Part shown: in pieces, positions 32,905 to 44,689 of the stretch | How the letters are laid out: each line of letters starts with the position of its first letter | Numbering within the stretch: the stretch's first letter is position 1 | NCBI GenBank assembly: GCA_039654915.1 | Contig: CM077594.1 | Span: 90,534,893-90,598,892, forward strand | Direction: 5' to 3' | DNA from: Aquilaria yunnanensis | Lineage: Eukaryota > Streptophyta > Magnoliopsida > Malvales > Thymelaeaceae | DNA length: 64,000 nt | The notes under the pieces: generated by a model | Database searches by the model: none | What the model saw: only the letters and a program-made list of their open reading frames with translations | What the model was told of the DNA's origin: nothing | Position numbers and translations under genes: made by a program

Positions 32905-33240
32905 GAATCAGAGGCGACGCGAGGGAGGAGGGGGGGTGACGGGGCTGGGCAGGCGGAGGCGGCAAGGGCGCAGGGCGGCCGGGCGACGGCGACGAGGGCG
33001 CGGGGCGACGGCGGCGAGGGTAACGACGGCCGGGACGACGGCGGCGAGGGAGCGGGGCGACGGCGGCAGGACGGCTGGGTGCGGCAGCGCGAGACGGCAG
33101 GACTGCTGGGCGCGGCGGCGATGGCGACGGCGATGGCGTAGGAACGACGGCAACGGCGAGACGGCGGCGGCAGGGCGACGGCAGCGGGATAGGACGGCGA
33201 CAGAAAAAGAAAGAAAGAGAAAACGGAGGAAGAAGGTAGT
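32905..33240. repeat. GC-rich 'ggcgacgg/ggcgaggg' simple-repeat island
   Basis: About 300 bp made largely of GGCGACGGCGGCGAGGG-like words in otherwise AT-rich DNA. The 2525-bp LTR has only 'gagggcgcgcgacgggggg' at the same place (14200-14220), so this looks like expansion of a short GC-rich seed. Frames are open on both strands because of composition; no protein is supported. Confidence 0.75.
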
Positions 33241-33921
33241 CGAAACGTAAGAAAAAATAATTTTGGGACTGTTTTGGCAGAGGGAGGAGAGCCTAGGACT
33301 AAGGCTTCTATTTTCTCTTTTTCTAAAACGGAGCTCTGAACTTTTTTCTCTGATTTTCTATATGTTCAGCACTGAATTTGGGGGGGTATTTATAGAAGGA
33401 GCTTAGCTGAACTGTGGACGGATAAATTAATAAAAAATATCAAACTTATCTTTTAAATTGGTAAAATGACAGTTTCAGTCCTTTACGTTACTCCAGCTCT
33501 GGATAAGCTCAGAAGCTTCTGATTTTGACAATTTTAACGTTTTCTGTCAATTTGGGCTAGAAACGTCCGTTTAGGCCCAAAATTGACGCGAAAAATTACC
33601 CAAAGCTCCTGAAACTTTCAGAATTTGTCAATTTTGTCCGAAACTTCTCAATTTTGTCATTTTTACCTCAAACTTTTAATTTTTTTGTCATTTTTTTTCT
33701 GAAATTTTATTTTTATTCCAAACACATACATATTCGCACATATATTATTTTAAATCAAATCTTCTCAAAACAAAAATATATTTTAAACTAATTAACATAA
33801 TTAAAATTTTTTAGCAATAATAATAATAATAATAATAATTTTTTTAATTAGTTTTTTTTTTTTTTAAATTTTTTTTTTTTTTAAAAAAAAAGGCCGGACG
33901 AAATTGGGTGTCAACACCTAT

Positions 33922-35316
33922 ATATAAGTTTCTACTAAGACTTGAAACATTTTTTTGTTTCTAGAGCCATAGAAATGTAAGTTTTAAAGACTTAAGTTGG
34001 GATTTTAAAAACCATGGATCAAACTACTCGCCGAGTTCCCTTTCACCTTTAGCTCCTCTCAACCTTCTACTCCTTTGCCAATCTCCATTGCTGACCTATG
34101 CCGATTCAACTAGTCTTCTGTCAGTGGGTTCCGACATGTGTGCAATGTCAAGATCAGTTCGTCATCCCCTTTCACCTTTTTACAGCCTTCTACTCCTCTG
34201 CCAATCTTTCTTAATTTAATGTCGACCTCCTCCGCCACCTCAGCTGTTTTTTTTCTCTTTATGCTCACATTTCGTTGACAAGTTTAGGCGAGTTTGTGAC
34301 ATCGATATTTGTTGATGAGCTAGATCTTGTACATCTTCATCACCACAAAAGAAATTTCTAAAAGTTACTAAAGTGGGAGACTGAATTTCAGTTGCGAAGA
34401 TGATTTAGTCGCCCTTTAGTTGCTATTCTTGGAACTTACTTTATGAAGGATTGAGAAGTGACTGAAACTGAAAGGCTTCAGTCGCTTCCCTTATTTACCC
34501 ATACACGTTAAACTCTCGCTCCCCACCTTTATCTTCATTTCATCACTTATACACAAACAAGCCAACGTGATCCCCTCTCTTTCCTTAGCATTGATGGCCT
34601 TCCTCTCTTTCTATATCCCTGTCTCCAACTCTTTATTTTCATTATTGTCGTTATCTTCAATCAACAACTCAAACAAACAAAAAATGGCTTCTTCTTCTTC
34701 TACATTTTTTGCTTGGCCTTATTTTCACATCTCCACTCTTGTAATTTCTTTTTCCAAAGTTGAATCATTTTCTATTTCTCTATTTTTAGAATCAAAATGT
34801 GAGATTCAATAGTCAAGCAGCAAGTTTGTTTCTTGTTACGAATTCAAGAGCGCAAGAGGAAAGAGCAGGAAAATAGGACCCCATCTACCGGACGGAAATA
34901 AGGTTAACTCTGACAGCCTGCTTTCCCATTCATTTCCCCAAAACTCATGGGAATTCCAAAACCAAGGGGCCCAATCACCCTGTTTCCTAGAACAAGTGCC
35001 ATTCGTCATGCTTCGGCAGGTTAGTCTTGTAAGGTATTCAACGAGCAAATAGAGAAGTTCAAATTAATAGTGTTGGATTTGATTTAACAAGAGAATCAAA
35101 GCATATTTTTTATAGAAAAGTGAGGTTGGGACTTGGGCGAGTGTTAGGCGCATAAATCAATGGTCAAAGTTGTTGACTTTTCGGCAACTTTGATCACAAA
35201 TTACTTGCATCTCCTCCATTTTACCTGAGTATTTTCTTGTCTTGCTTGGCTTTTTATAAGTTGGATGGTGTTGTGGATGTAGGGGTTTGGAGTGGGATTG
35301 AGTGAGACGTAGTTTG
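33922..35316. other. Intergenic, possibly transposon-derived
   Basis: 34360-34500 has 'tagtcgc/cagtcgc' words that recur near 36800-36912, suggesting the two ends of one larger element (34.3-36.9 kb). A C/T-rich stretch at 34500-34800 resembles a plant gene leader, but no coding region follows. Confidence 0.3.
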
Positions 35317-35400
35317 GGCATGTGAAGTTGATGAAGATGAATTAAAGCGTTGGCGACGCGTCGCCAACGCTTTAATTCATCTTCATCAACTTCGCATGCC
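35317..35400. repeat. 84-bp near-perfect palindrome
   Basis: Two 42-bp arms meet with no spacer at ACGCGT (centre 35358/35359). Every mirrored pair from 35317/35400 inward is complementary except 35323/35394. The centre reads GCGTTGGCGACGCGTCGCCA. Related 'cgttggcaacgcg' words continue to 35480. It could extrude a long cruciform or be a fold-back element. Confidence 0.95.
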
Positions 35401-35699
35401 GCCAACGTTAGCACGTTCTATCTATTTTTGCCAATTGGCAACGCGTCACCGCCATCTTGACCCAGTTGGTGACGCATTGCCAACCTTTACTTTGTTTTGC
35501 TGAGCATTGTAATTTTGATGGTTCCCCACGCCTTCCTACTTAATGATCTGTCCTTGGAAGAAGGATTTTTTATCCCTTTAGGGTTTTGGAAGCAAAATGG
35601 AAGAGATAGGAGGCATTGGGTATAAATAAGGGGAGGAAATAAAGAGCTCTTTATCAACCTTGGCACTCTCTTTTTCTCACCCCATCTTGAGACTTCCAC

Positions 35700-36560
35700 C
35701 ATTGGAAAAGGTTTGAAACTTGAAGAAGGAGGCTAGGAGTCAATGAGGCTTAGACTACTAGGATCCATCTTGGGTTTTTTCTTTTCCTTTTCTCATTTAG
35801 TTGGATTTTTATGGTTTGTTTGTTTATGGGTTTATTGTTGAACAACATGATGGATTGTGAGTAGGTTGTTACATTTCTCTAGGATGACACCTTTTTTCTT
35901 ACTATTCAATGGATCTCTGTTGATTTTTTATGGATATGGATCACTTGTGTTGCTTATTCTTATGCTAAATATTGTGTGTTGAATGACCATCTCACACAAT
36001 CACCAATCCCATTTAGCTCTTGAGAAAGGAAGAAATGGGATGGAAAAGAAGAATAGGGCATAAATGGGTTTATTAGATTAGAGGTAATCTAGGAATTTAT
36101 TAGGTGTTTAAAATAGGGTTAAGGCTTAATCCATCTTATGTTAAAACATGTGCTTGAGAAATGTCTTGTTTAATCATGGGTGAGCAAAAACTTGTCTTGG
36201 GAAATGGGTTTTTTAACTTTGAACCTCCTCACCACACAAGGGGTGAATATCCTAGGGCCTCAATTAGCTTGGATAGTAAGAAAAAGGGAGTGGAATCCTA
36301 GGGGGATGATTTTCGGATTTTTAGCATCTTTGACAAGCCTTTTTTTTTAGTACCCCTTGTATTCCTTTAGCTAAACATCTTACATTGCATTAGTAATTAG
36401 CAACTTCAGTCACTCTATCTTGATATTTTTCCATGACAGTTTAGGTAGCCTGAGTAGTTAAAATTCAAATCTTGGTAAAATTGCATTATCCCTTGGGACG
36501 ATACCCATATTTGCCCCTTTGTACATAATGATACCGTATACTTGCGGGTAAATGAGGGTT
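35700..36560. mobile_element. Degenerate LTR-retrotransposon-like sequence
   Basis: 'ttgggacgatacccatatttgccccttt...tatacttgcgggtaaa' (36495-36555, first and last parts) resembles conserved non-coding words of plant gypsy LTRs known to me from memory. No coding remnant or ends were found. Confidence 0.3.
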
Positions 36561-37099
36561 ACAAATTTAAAGATCTTGGTTTTACAACAGCGAGTGAAGG
36601 CACTGGCTGACTTCACAACACCAATCAAATTTGGGTTTTTTCACTGTCGGCAGAGATTTGGGTTTCTTCATAGTCAGCCATATTTGGGTGGGAAACATCA
36701 TTAATTCCGTCGCATAAAATTTGAGGAAAAAGAACCACAAAAATCTAGGGGAAAAAATAACCCAAAAAATTCTTAAAATTGAAATAGTGGAGTTGCATTG
36801 TGCGATTGAATATTTTAGCCGCTTCTATTTTTTAAGTCGCTCTAAACTAGTAACTAGAATAATCGAGACTGAATTTTTTAGTCACTTTTCAATCACTCCA
36901 AGCGACTGATTCCAACTGTTTGTTTATTCACTTTTGTGCATTTATGTTGTACTAATCTTATCTAAGGAAGCTACTATTAGCTTTGCTTCTGACCTGTTCT
37001 ACCAACCTCTCTTCATCATTCATCCCCCGCCTCCGACAACATTTGTGTCCAATTAGAGGAAGAATTGGTGTACCTGCCTCCGGTGTGGCACATGTGCTA

Positions 37100-37500
37100 T
37101 TTCATTGAATAAGAAGTATTGTTCTATTTATACAAATATATTATTTTGTAATAAATTGTTCATTTATGTAAGATGTACAACTCGTAAATAGTGTTGTTTC
37201 ATTTAGTAAACAGTGATATTCTATTTATACAATGATGTTATTATGTAATATATTATTTATTTCATAAGGTATATTGTTTATAAATAATGATGTTCCATTC
37301 ACTAAAAAGTGTTGTTCCGTTCATATAAATTTGTTGTCTTGTATTATGTTATTCATTTCATAAAATATATTGTTTGTATATAATATTATTTCATTCAGTA
37401 AAAGTATTGTTATACTAATACAAATGTATTATTCTTTTAGTAAGATATACTATTTACAAATGATGTTGTTCCATTCAGTAATAAATAATGTTCCATTCAT
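37100..37500. repeat. Degenerate tandem repeat, period about 80-105 bp
   Basis: Variants of 'gttccattcatataaa...ttgttgt...tattatttcat' recur near 37130, 37213, 37317, 37411 and 37493. The array resumes after 38780, so the MULE-like element at 37505 landed inside it. Confidence 0.65.
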
Positions 37501-37504
37501 ATAA

Positions 37505-38779
37505 AGAAAAGGTTTGCTCAAACCTAGAGTTTTATACTCTCTTTTTCAAATACCTACAGTTACTCCCTTACCAAGTTAACTCTATCATTCACTGTTAACA
37601 CAAAAATGGGAAAAATAACTAACTTTGTATTCTTGGATTTCTTACTTAATAATTTTGGCCCCTAACCACTAAAACCCATACAAGTCAAACCAATTAACCA
37701 GAACTGATCTAAACAGCTCCAGCCTCCTCCTACCCTCTTTGCCCTTACCAAAGCCGCCGCTTCGCTGCTCCATGTTTCACCCTCAACCGCCCTTACAGTC
37801 ACAATAGCCTCGGCATTCATGAATCCGCTGGAGAGAAGGCATCCACTAATTGATTCACCCTTTCTCGCCCTCGGCATCCACCTAATCCACAAATTCGCCC
37901 AGCCCACAAGTCCACCTTGTCCACATATCATTTAACAGCTTCACCCAATTTGGTGGGTTTGAGAACGGTGGCAACGAGCATCAATTGACAGTGGGTTTGA
38001 GAAAGGCAAGCAACAGGCATCAGTCTCGGGTGGGTTTGAGAATGGACAGCTCGTGGTTTGAGAATCGACTACAACGAGCATCAATGTACAGCAACGAGCA
38101 TCGATCGAATCTCGATTGAGTCCGATTCACCCACAGCAACAGCCCATCGGTTTGTTTGAGCCTCTTCGCCTCCTCTAATGGTCGTGCTAGATCTTCGCGC
38201 TGCCGCCGCCTCCTCCGTTTGTTCGCTCATGTTCAAACCCAGATTCCATTAGTTGATTGAACCTAAATTCTGTCGGTTGTTCGCCTCTTCCTAACAAGGA
38301 AGAGGAGCGAAATCGAACTTGCTTGATGGATTGTGGCTTGATTTTTTTTGATGGATTTTGCGTATCTTGAATTCTAGTTTCCTACACTTACTTGATTTGC
38401 TTTTGACTTTATTTTTTCGATCTTTTATCTTGTTACTTGATGGAAAAAATGAATGTTTCAGCAATTTCAGTAGGAAGCTGCACTTCAAAAATTCTACCTA
38501 GGTTGTCTCAAGGAACCTAACTAGAAGTTCACAAGATTTGGTAGTGAACGGCTTTGCAATTCTTGTGTTCATACTTTCTGGGATTTAGGTTTGGTTTAGG
38601 AAGGGGATGGGGTAAATCGTTAAATGTAAAAGTTGGGGGGCTAAGTCAATTGTTTTTCCTTTTCTGTGATAATGTTAATTAGCAGAGTTAATTTTTGAGG
38701 GGGTAAATGTAGGTATTTGAAAAAAGGGGACAAAACTGTAGTTTTGAGCTAACCTCAGGGGGGTTTAGGTAATTTTCCC
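37505..38779. mobile_element. Non-autonomous MULE-like transposon
   Basis: Flanked by the 9-bp repeat TTCATATAA (37496-37504 and 38780-38788), the Mutator-type length. Because the target is itself a repeat array, the match is slightly weaker evidence. Both ends carry long, imperfect inverted repeats: 'aaaaggtttgctcaaacc...tttttcaaatacctaca' at the left against the complement of 'tgtaggtatttgaaaaaa...ggtttaggtaatttt' at the right. Inside are GC-richer stretches with a minus-strand frame (37662-37931) of no recognisable family. Confidence 0.6.
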
Positions 38780-39124
38780 TTCATATAATAATGTTGTTCT
38801 ATAATTTGTTGTGATATGATGTTTCATTCAATAAGAAATGTTATTTACTTTCATAGGATGTGCTATTCAAGCATAGTGATAATTTTATAAATAATATGAA
38901 AATGCGAGTATGCACTAGTGTGTTGTGTGTACATTATACTACTTCAACATGAATGATGCTTCCCATAATTTTACAGGTAAAAGTGCAATATTTATCTAAA
39001 TTGGTGATTACTCCTATGGAAGTAATAAAACTCTTTAAGAAAGTGATGAAAAACTAGTATCATACATACCTTATAAATGATCCTTTTTTTAACCAGCGAC
39101 TATCTTCTTAAAATTGCATAAATA
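38780..39124. other. Continuation of the tandem repeat and AT-rich spacer
   Basis: The first 100 bases continue the array of 37100-37500. The rest shows no feature. Confidence 0.4.
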
Positions 39125-39700
39125 TATATGGATGGTCACTAGCCTTTAGTTATTATTCTTTTTTAGTCCATAACTTATTAATATTCTGTTTTAGTCCTAA
39201 ACTTATTACAAATAATACATTTTGGTTATGAATCTATTTAAAATGTTACTTTTTGGTCCACATTCGACAAAATTTTTTAACTCAAAGTAACTTTCTCATA
39301 TCAATTTTTTAGATCATAATTTACGCTATTTGGTAATTGTCTAACAGTAAATTTAATTTGTGTAGTTGTTTTTCTATTGTTAATGGAAATTCAAATCACT
39401 AATTTTTTTTATATAAATTGAACTTATTTCATTAAAGAAGAAAGAAAATACTGATTTAAATTATCTAATGATTGTAAAAAAATTATTATACATTTTAAAT
39501 TTATTATTAAATAGTTACTAAATATTTAAAATAGAATTAAAAAGTTTTTGCCTGATAGTTAGTGGACTCCATTTGATGAGAGGAAAAATGAGACAATTTT
39601 AATAGATTTAGAACTAAAATAAGGCATTCAATAAATTAGGGAGCAAAAAAAAAAATGATTATTTAAAATTAGGAACTTTTTATGAAATTTGCTCTTTAAA
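39125..39700. repeat. Dispersed repeat family copy 2
   Basis: Shares ordered words with 18196-18695 and 41645-43245, including 'tttggtaattgtctaacagtaaattt', 'aaattgaacttatttcatt' and 'gatttagaactaaaat'. Its two ends ('tatatggatggtcactag' and 'aggaactttttatgaaatt') are inverted-repeat-like, as in a MITE or MULE derivative. Confidence 0.5.
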
Positions 39701-39837
39701 ATTTTATGGTTTTGCTACATGTATTAGTGTGAAAGTCCCGCCATGAACACCTATGCCACGCCGTGCCTCACCATGGAACTCGAAAGCCTTCTCTCTTCCT
39801 TGGTGGGCGCGGTCTACGACCTTACAATCTGTTTGGA

Positions 39838-41355
39838 TACGAGGGAGAGCGTGGAAGGGGGAGAACGCGCCCCTTCCTTTGCGCGTTTGGGTGAGAGGAA
39901 ATAGGAGAGAGAGGTTGAGAAGGGGTCAGACTCTTATTCCCTTTATTAATGTAACAAGCAATCCCTCCAAATCGGGGGGAATCAGAGGGGAGGAGGAGAC
40001 CGAATCTGTCAAGTGTTTTTGGTTCTCAAAATTGCACTCTTTCACTGTTATAAATCTGAGCCAACGCATCTAGCCAAATCATGCATTCAAGAGCAATCTC
40101 GTTCATCAATAGTGAGAAGCGGCGGCCACGATGGTGGCGACAGCGGCGTACACCATTCTCTAGTCCATACCTTGTTTCCAGGTCTAAGCTGTAATTATTG
40201 TTTCTATTTCTTCATCTGATTCATTGTGATTCTCTCTTTCCGTTTCTTTGTTTTTTTGGCTTTGATTTGTTGCTTTGTTCATTTTGTTTTTTTGTATCTT
40301 CTTTTCTCTGCTCTGTTGATTTTGATTCCGGAAAATATGGGTATCGGGAGGTGTTACGCGGTGAGGTCGGGCGGCGTAGAAGCGGCAGCAGGCTGGATGG
40401 TGAGGCCGAATTGGTTAGGTAGTTTTCAATTAAAGGCTTGGTTCAGTGTGTTGCGGAGGCATATGTAGCTTCTTTTATTAGGTCTTTGGCAGAGTGAGTC
40501 AAAAAGGGGGCTTGAATAAAGAAAGAGAAAAGTCTACAACCTGTAAACAAGGCACTTGAATAAAGAAAGTAGGACAAGACAGATGAGAAAATATTAAAAC
40601 ATAAATAGAGAATGAGGCAAAAAGATCAGCATCACCCCATCATCGTCAGAAACTTATTATTTCTTTGGAACAATTTGTCAGAAACTTGGATACCATGGAA
40701 ATCATGCTTTAAACATCCGTGTGAGACAAGAAAAAGATTTGCACACAATTTATAGGTCATAAGAACATTAAAGATGAAAACTAATGAATGTAGAAAAAAG
40801 TTGTCGTTTTAGAACTAAAAATGAAAAAAAAAAACATTAAAATAAGAATTAATTCAGTAATGGTAATCCAAAATGAAAGCTATTTAATTTGAATGGCATT
40901 TATCTGTGCATATTACGTGGAGAACTGCTGTATTCAAGTGCCTGTAAACAACTGCTCTAGGCATGGGAAATTATGAAAAGTTCCCGTACTTTATAAACTT
41001 TCACTTATTTTTTTAGTTCAACAATTTTGCTTCACAAAAATTTTTTCCTTTTCTTTTTATTGGATAAATATGTTCCTCAAATCAACCAACTTTATTGGGT
41101 CTATATATGAAAATTTTGTTAATGCAAGCAATTTATCACATTATTAAGAAAAAAGAATAAAATGAATTTACAAGCTAAACTATGGATAAATTTGTAATAA
41201 CATTAAAATTCTTTCCCTTCTTTTTCTTTAATGAATGTATCTAAACAAAGGGGTAAACTTTCCTTCCTTCCTTTTAGTAAGTCTATCCAAATAAGGGTAA
41301 GGTCATGACACATTCTCCTTCCCTTCCCTCCCCTTAATGATAATATCCAAACAGA
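39838..41355. mobile_element. DNA-transposon-like element with exon-like insert
   Basis: TCTGTTTGGATA (39838-39849) faces TATCCAAACAGA (41344-41355), with CCTTA near each side (39830-39834 and 41357-41361). Inside is a less AT-rich segment (39850-40450) with an ATG in good context at about 40130 ('gcggccacgatggtggcgac'), followed by a stop after about ten codons, then an intron-like T-rich stretch. This looks like a captured gene 5' end. No product can be named. Confidence 0.4.
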
Positions 41356-41728
41356 GCCTTAATTTGATGAACGCCCTCCCGACCCTATGGGTTTTACGTC
41401 TTGTTGCACTTGCATGAACTAGATCCATGTCCACCCAATTCCACCCATTTATAACGTTTGTCTTCATTCTGTAATTGCTCTCACTTTCTAGATCACACAT
41501 TCAAACGCAAAACTAAACCATTCACCCCGCCCCCATGAATGATCTAATGGTTAAAGCTTGTTTTTTTTTTTTTATTCTCTTGGTTTAAGGTTAAGTAATT
41601 TAAAGCATCAGAGAATGGAATCAGAAAAGTGGAAGTTGGAAAATATCTGAGTAAATTGTATAAATGGTCCTTAATATTTAATTATTATTTTATTTTAGTC
41701 CATATCATTTTGAATGTTCTGTTTTGGT

Positions 41729-42752
41729 AAGGGGTGAAAATGGGTCGGGCTGAGTGGAGCTCAAGCCCGAGCTCGGCCACTTTACTGTTAGATACTACCC
41801 GGGCTTGAACTCGAATTACTCGAGCCTAATTTTTCAGGCTCGAGATAGGCTTAAGTTCGGCTCGAAGGCTCGCCAAGCTCTAATGACATATATAAATTTT
41901 TAGTACCAGAATTAGAAGTTAGATGAAAAATAAGGACTGAATCTGTAATTTCCTACATATATAACCAGAGAAGGGAAAATGATATATCCTATCCAAAACT
42001 TTTTAAGACTTTGCTGCTCTGCCCTGAATTCGTAAATTTCACAAATAAGCCATCTTCTTCCTCAAGGCAAGCAACAAAATCTGCTTCATTCGAATCTGTT
42101 GCATTTTCTCAACATTGACCCATCTACGGTCACCCAGCTAGCCCAAAGAAACTAAAATAAACCATTTGAACACAACAAGCAAGGATTGAAAGAATGGCAC
42201 AAAGTACCCCGTAAATAGACATTTGAACTTCTGTACCTTCTTTGAAAGGCAGTCGGCAAAGGATTGCGACCATCAAATCAGCCGGCAAAGAATCACAATA
42301 ATCCAAAAGAGAGGAGAGAGATGGCAGTGATAGTCTGAAAGAATCACGATCATCGAATCGACTGTGAGACCTCCGCAATTGACACCACAAAAGAGAGAGA
42401 TGGTAGCACTGAGAACATCCTAGGTGTCGTCGTGGAGGGAAGAGGCGGGACGGTGAATTTAGCGTTCTTGAAGCCGAAGGGGAAGACATAGAGACGAAGG
42501 GGCATCGGGGTTGAAGCGGTAGAGATCTAGAAATTTCTGTCCCAAATTGAAACTATTTGCTGAGCCCATGTTTATTTTCCCATTCTAAAGAGGCCCGTTA
42601 GGCCCGTTATTGTATGGAGCCGAGTTTCTTCTGGCTCAAGCTCGAGCTCAACTAGGATTCGAGCTTATTTTCAAACTCGAGCTCGATTGAGCTTAGCTCA
42701 AACAACCTCAATTTGAGCTACTCAAAAAAAGCTTAGCCTTTTTTCATCATTA
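41729..42752. mobile_element. hAT-like transposon carrying an F-box-like fragment
   Basis: Ends read AAGGGGTGAAAATGGG and CCTTTTTTCATCATTA, imperfect inverted repeats. Flanks are GTTTTGGT (41721-41728) and GTTTTGGC (42753-42760), an 8-bp duplication with one mismatch that also marks where a host repeat is interrupted. Subterminal parts are rich in 'gctcgagct/gagctcgg' words on both sides. No transposase is present. A minus-strand frame in the middle has an F-box-like motif. Confidence 0.65.
42130..42489 (-). pseudogene. F-box-like gene fragment captured by a transposon
   Basis: 119-codon frame. Residues about 86-103 read SLPADLMVAILCRLPFKE, close to the start of plant F-box domains (LPxDLxxEILxRLPxKxL), the surface that binds SKP1 in SCF ubiquitin ligases. 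The sequence then departs from the family, with a hydrophobic stretch instead of the rest of the F-box. The N-terminal 80 residues are Ser/Arg-rich and unrecognised. It sits inside a hAT-like element, so gene-fragment capture is the best reading. Only the one motif supports the call. Confidence 0.35.
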
Positions 42753-43245
42753 GTTTTGGCCTCATACCTATTAAAAATGTTTCAATTTAGTCCCCATTGA
42801 ATGAAATTTGTTAACTCAAAGTATTTATCTGATAACAACTTTTTATATTATAATTTATACTATCTGGTAACTGTTTTCAAATAAATTTAATCTATATAAT
42901 AATATTTTTTATAGTTAATGAAAAACTCAAATTACTTTTTTTTTGTAAATTGAACTTATTTCATTCAGAAAGTAAAAATTATTAATTTAAATTGCCTATT
43001 TATAGTAAAAAATATTAAATTATTTAAATTTAGTGAAAAATAGTTACCAAATATTTTAGTTAGAATTTCAAAAGTTTGTGTGAGACATTTATTAATTTTG
43101 AGTTGACAACTTTCATCTGGTAAGGGACCAAAATGAAACAATTTTAATTAGTTTAGGGCTAAAATATATTATTCAATAAGTTAGAGACTAAAATGAAATG
43201 ATAATTAAATTTTAGAGACCATTTACATAATTTACTTGAAATGTC

Positions 43246-44689
43246 TCATTTTAAAATTTAAGTAGATAGAACAATTATAAAAATAAGAGCAATAGAGACA
43301 ATTGAGTAAGAAAGAAAGCACAAACGTGTAAAAGCATATCTAAAGTATAAATATTATGTTATATAGTTTTAAGATTCAACTCTGTAGTTTTCCTAACGTT
43401 GTTCACTTATAAAAAGTGGCAATACGTATAGAATAATAATTATTCTCATCGTGCATTTGAGTGGGAAGATGTGTTGCTGTTGAGTGAACAGTAAAACAAG
43501 TGGTGGAAAATGTTGTACATATAGCATATAGCATAATATTATTGTTATTGCGTCAATGGGAGGCACTGAGGTGTAACTTAGAGACTGCCGATGAAGGTAG
43601 TAGCTAGTAGGGGTACGAGTTACTGAAAATGGTGCATGTAGCTGGAGGAGTCCATACGAAAAGTGATTGAGATCGGAGGGCGCTATAACTTTGATTCTAA
43701 GCCGAAAGCAATAATCATAGAAATTTGATGGTACAAATCCATGCCAAATGTGAATACCAATATTGCTATGCTGTAGCAACCCATGTATATGCTGCTGGGT
43801 GCGTGGGGTAAACTTACAACTGTACATTTTTTCATCCAAAATCAAATCCTAGGTTGGTTATGTAGACTCCACTTACTCATCATTGTCGTTTCTTTAGTGT
43901 AGAAGAGCACTAAAAACCATTTGTTTCTTTCAAAATTGGATCCTCTAAACAAAAGAAAATCATAAGTCCTCATCATTTAAGTAAAGTGGCAAAAGGCTAT
44001 CTAGGTAAAAAGAGAGATTGTACGTCGGCTCATATGTTCATCATTTTTTACCAACAAATGTTGTTCATACTGGTTAACACATTTATGTGGTTTGATTAAT
44101 GTGAAAAGTCTATAGATAGATGTAGAAGTTTTCACATATCAAAGATTTGTTACAAAGGGAATCTAGTTCAACATATCCAAATCCCCTTTTGCCATAAACT
44201 CTCAAATATGCAGCTGTATATACGATGAATACCAGGAAAACAAACATTATCCAGCAAAAACTTGCATGTGATGGTAATTATTAACAGTACCTATCCATTA
44301 CAATAACATGTGATTTTGTGCCTGAACACTTTCTCTTCTGTAGGGCTGAGAAGTATGTCTAAGGCCAGAAAACAAACCAATTACGCATAGAACCCCATTT
44401 GCATATGATGATATCATTTTGGTCCCAAAACTTTAAAATTATCTACTTTAGCATTTTATCACAAGGAATATCAAAGATATCCTAAAATCTTGGCTTTTAC
44501 ATTTTTGACCCCCTAATTGTTAGTGTTGCCACCAAAAGCTAATTATGAGATGATTGTATTTTATACATTGAGTCATGATATTTTTATTGAAGCATTATTC
44601 CCATAATTATGTTTGTTTTTTATTTCTACGTAATACAATCAAACATAATTATAACCCTAGAATAATAATATTTTTAAACATCCCTAGTT
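43246..44689. other. Intergenic, no supported gene
   Basis: A minus-strand frame of 150 codons (43393-43845) shows no family, signal or repeat I recognise and begins in ordinary AT-rich DNA. I leave it as unassigned. Confidence 0.3.

Larger units (their letters stand above)
29711..33916 (-). mobile_element. Solo LTR of a related gypsy element, 4206 bp
   Basis: Starts TGTGGCAACGTCGGG and ends GGGTGTCAACA (plus-strand reading), the same ends as the LTRs at 1-14887. Flanks are CCTAT on both sides (29706-29710 and 33917-33921), a perfect 5-bp target duplication. No internal region is present, so unequal recombination between two LTRs likely removed it. It is 1.7 kb longer than the 2525-bp LTR because of an AT-rich expansion (about 30240-31870), a longer tandem block and a GC-rich insert. 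It is clearly diverged from the first element. Confidence 0.88.
41645..43245. repeat. Dispersed repeat family copy 3, split by a hAT-like insertion
   Basis: The left part (41645-41728) and right part (42753-43245) join into one copy of the family seen at 39125-39700. Left end 'gtaaattgtataaatggtccttaatatttaattatta' and right end 'ttaaattttagagaccatttacataattta' (parts) are inverted repeats of each other. Confidence 0.6.

Noticed and set aside
32890..33250. Gly/Arg/Ala-rich open frames on both strands
   Set aside because: Composition effect of a GC-rich simple repeat inside the solo LTR.
43393..43845. 150-codon minus-strand frame as a gene
   Set aside because: No recognisable domain, signal or conserved motif, and no coding-like composition compared with its surroundings.
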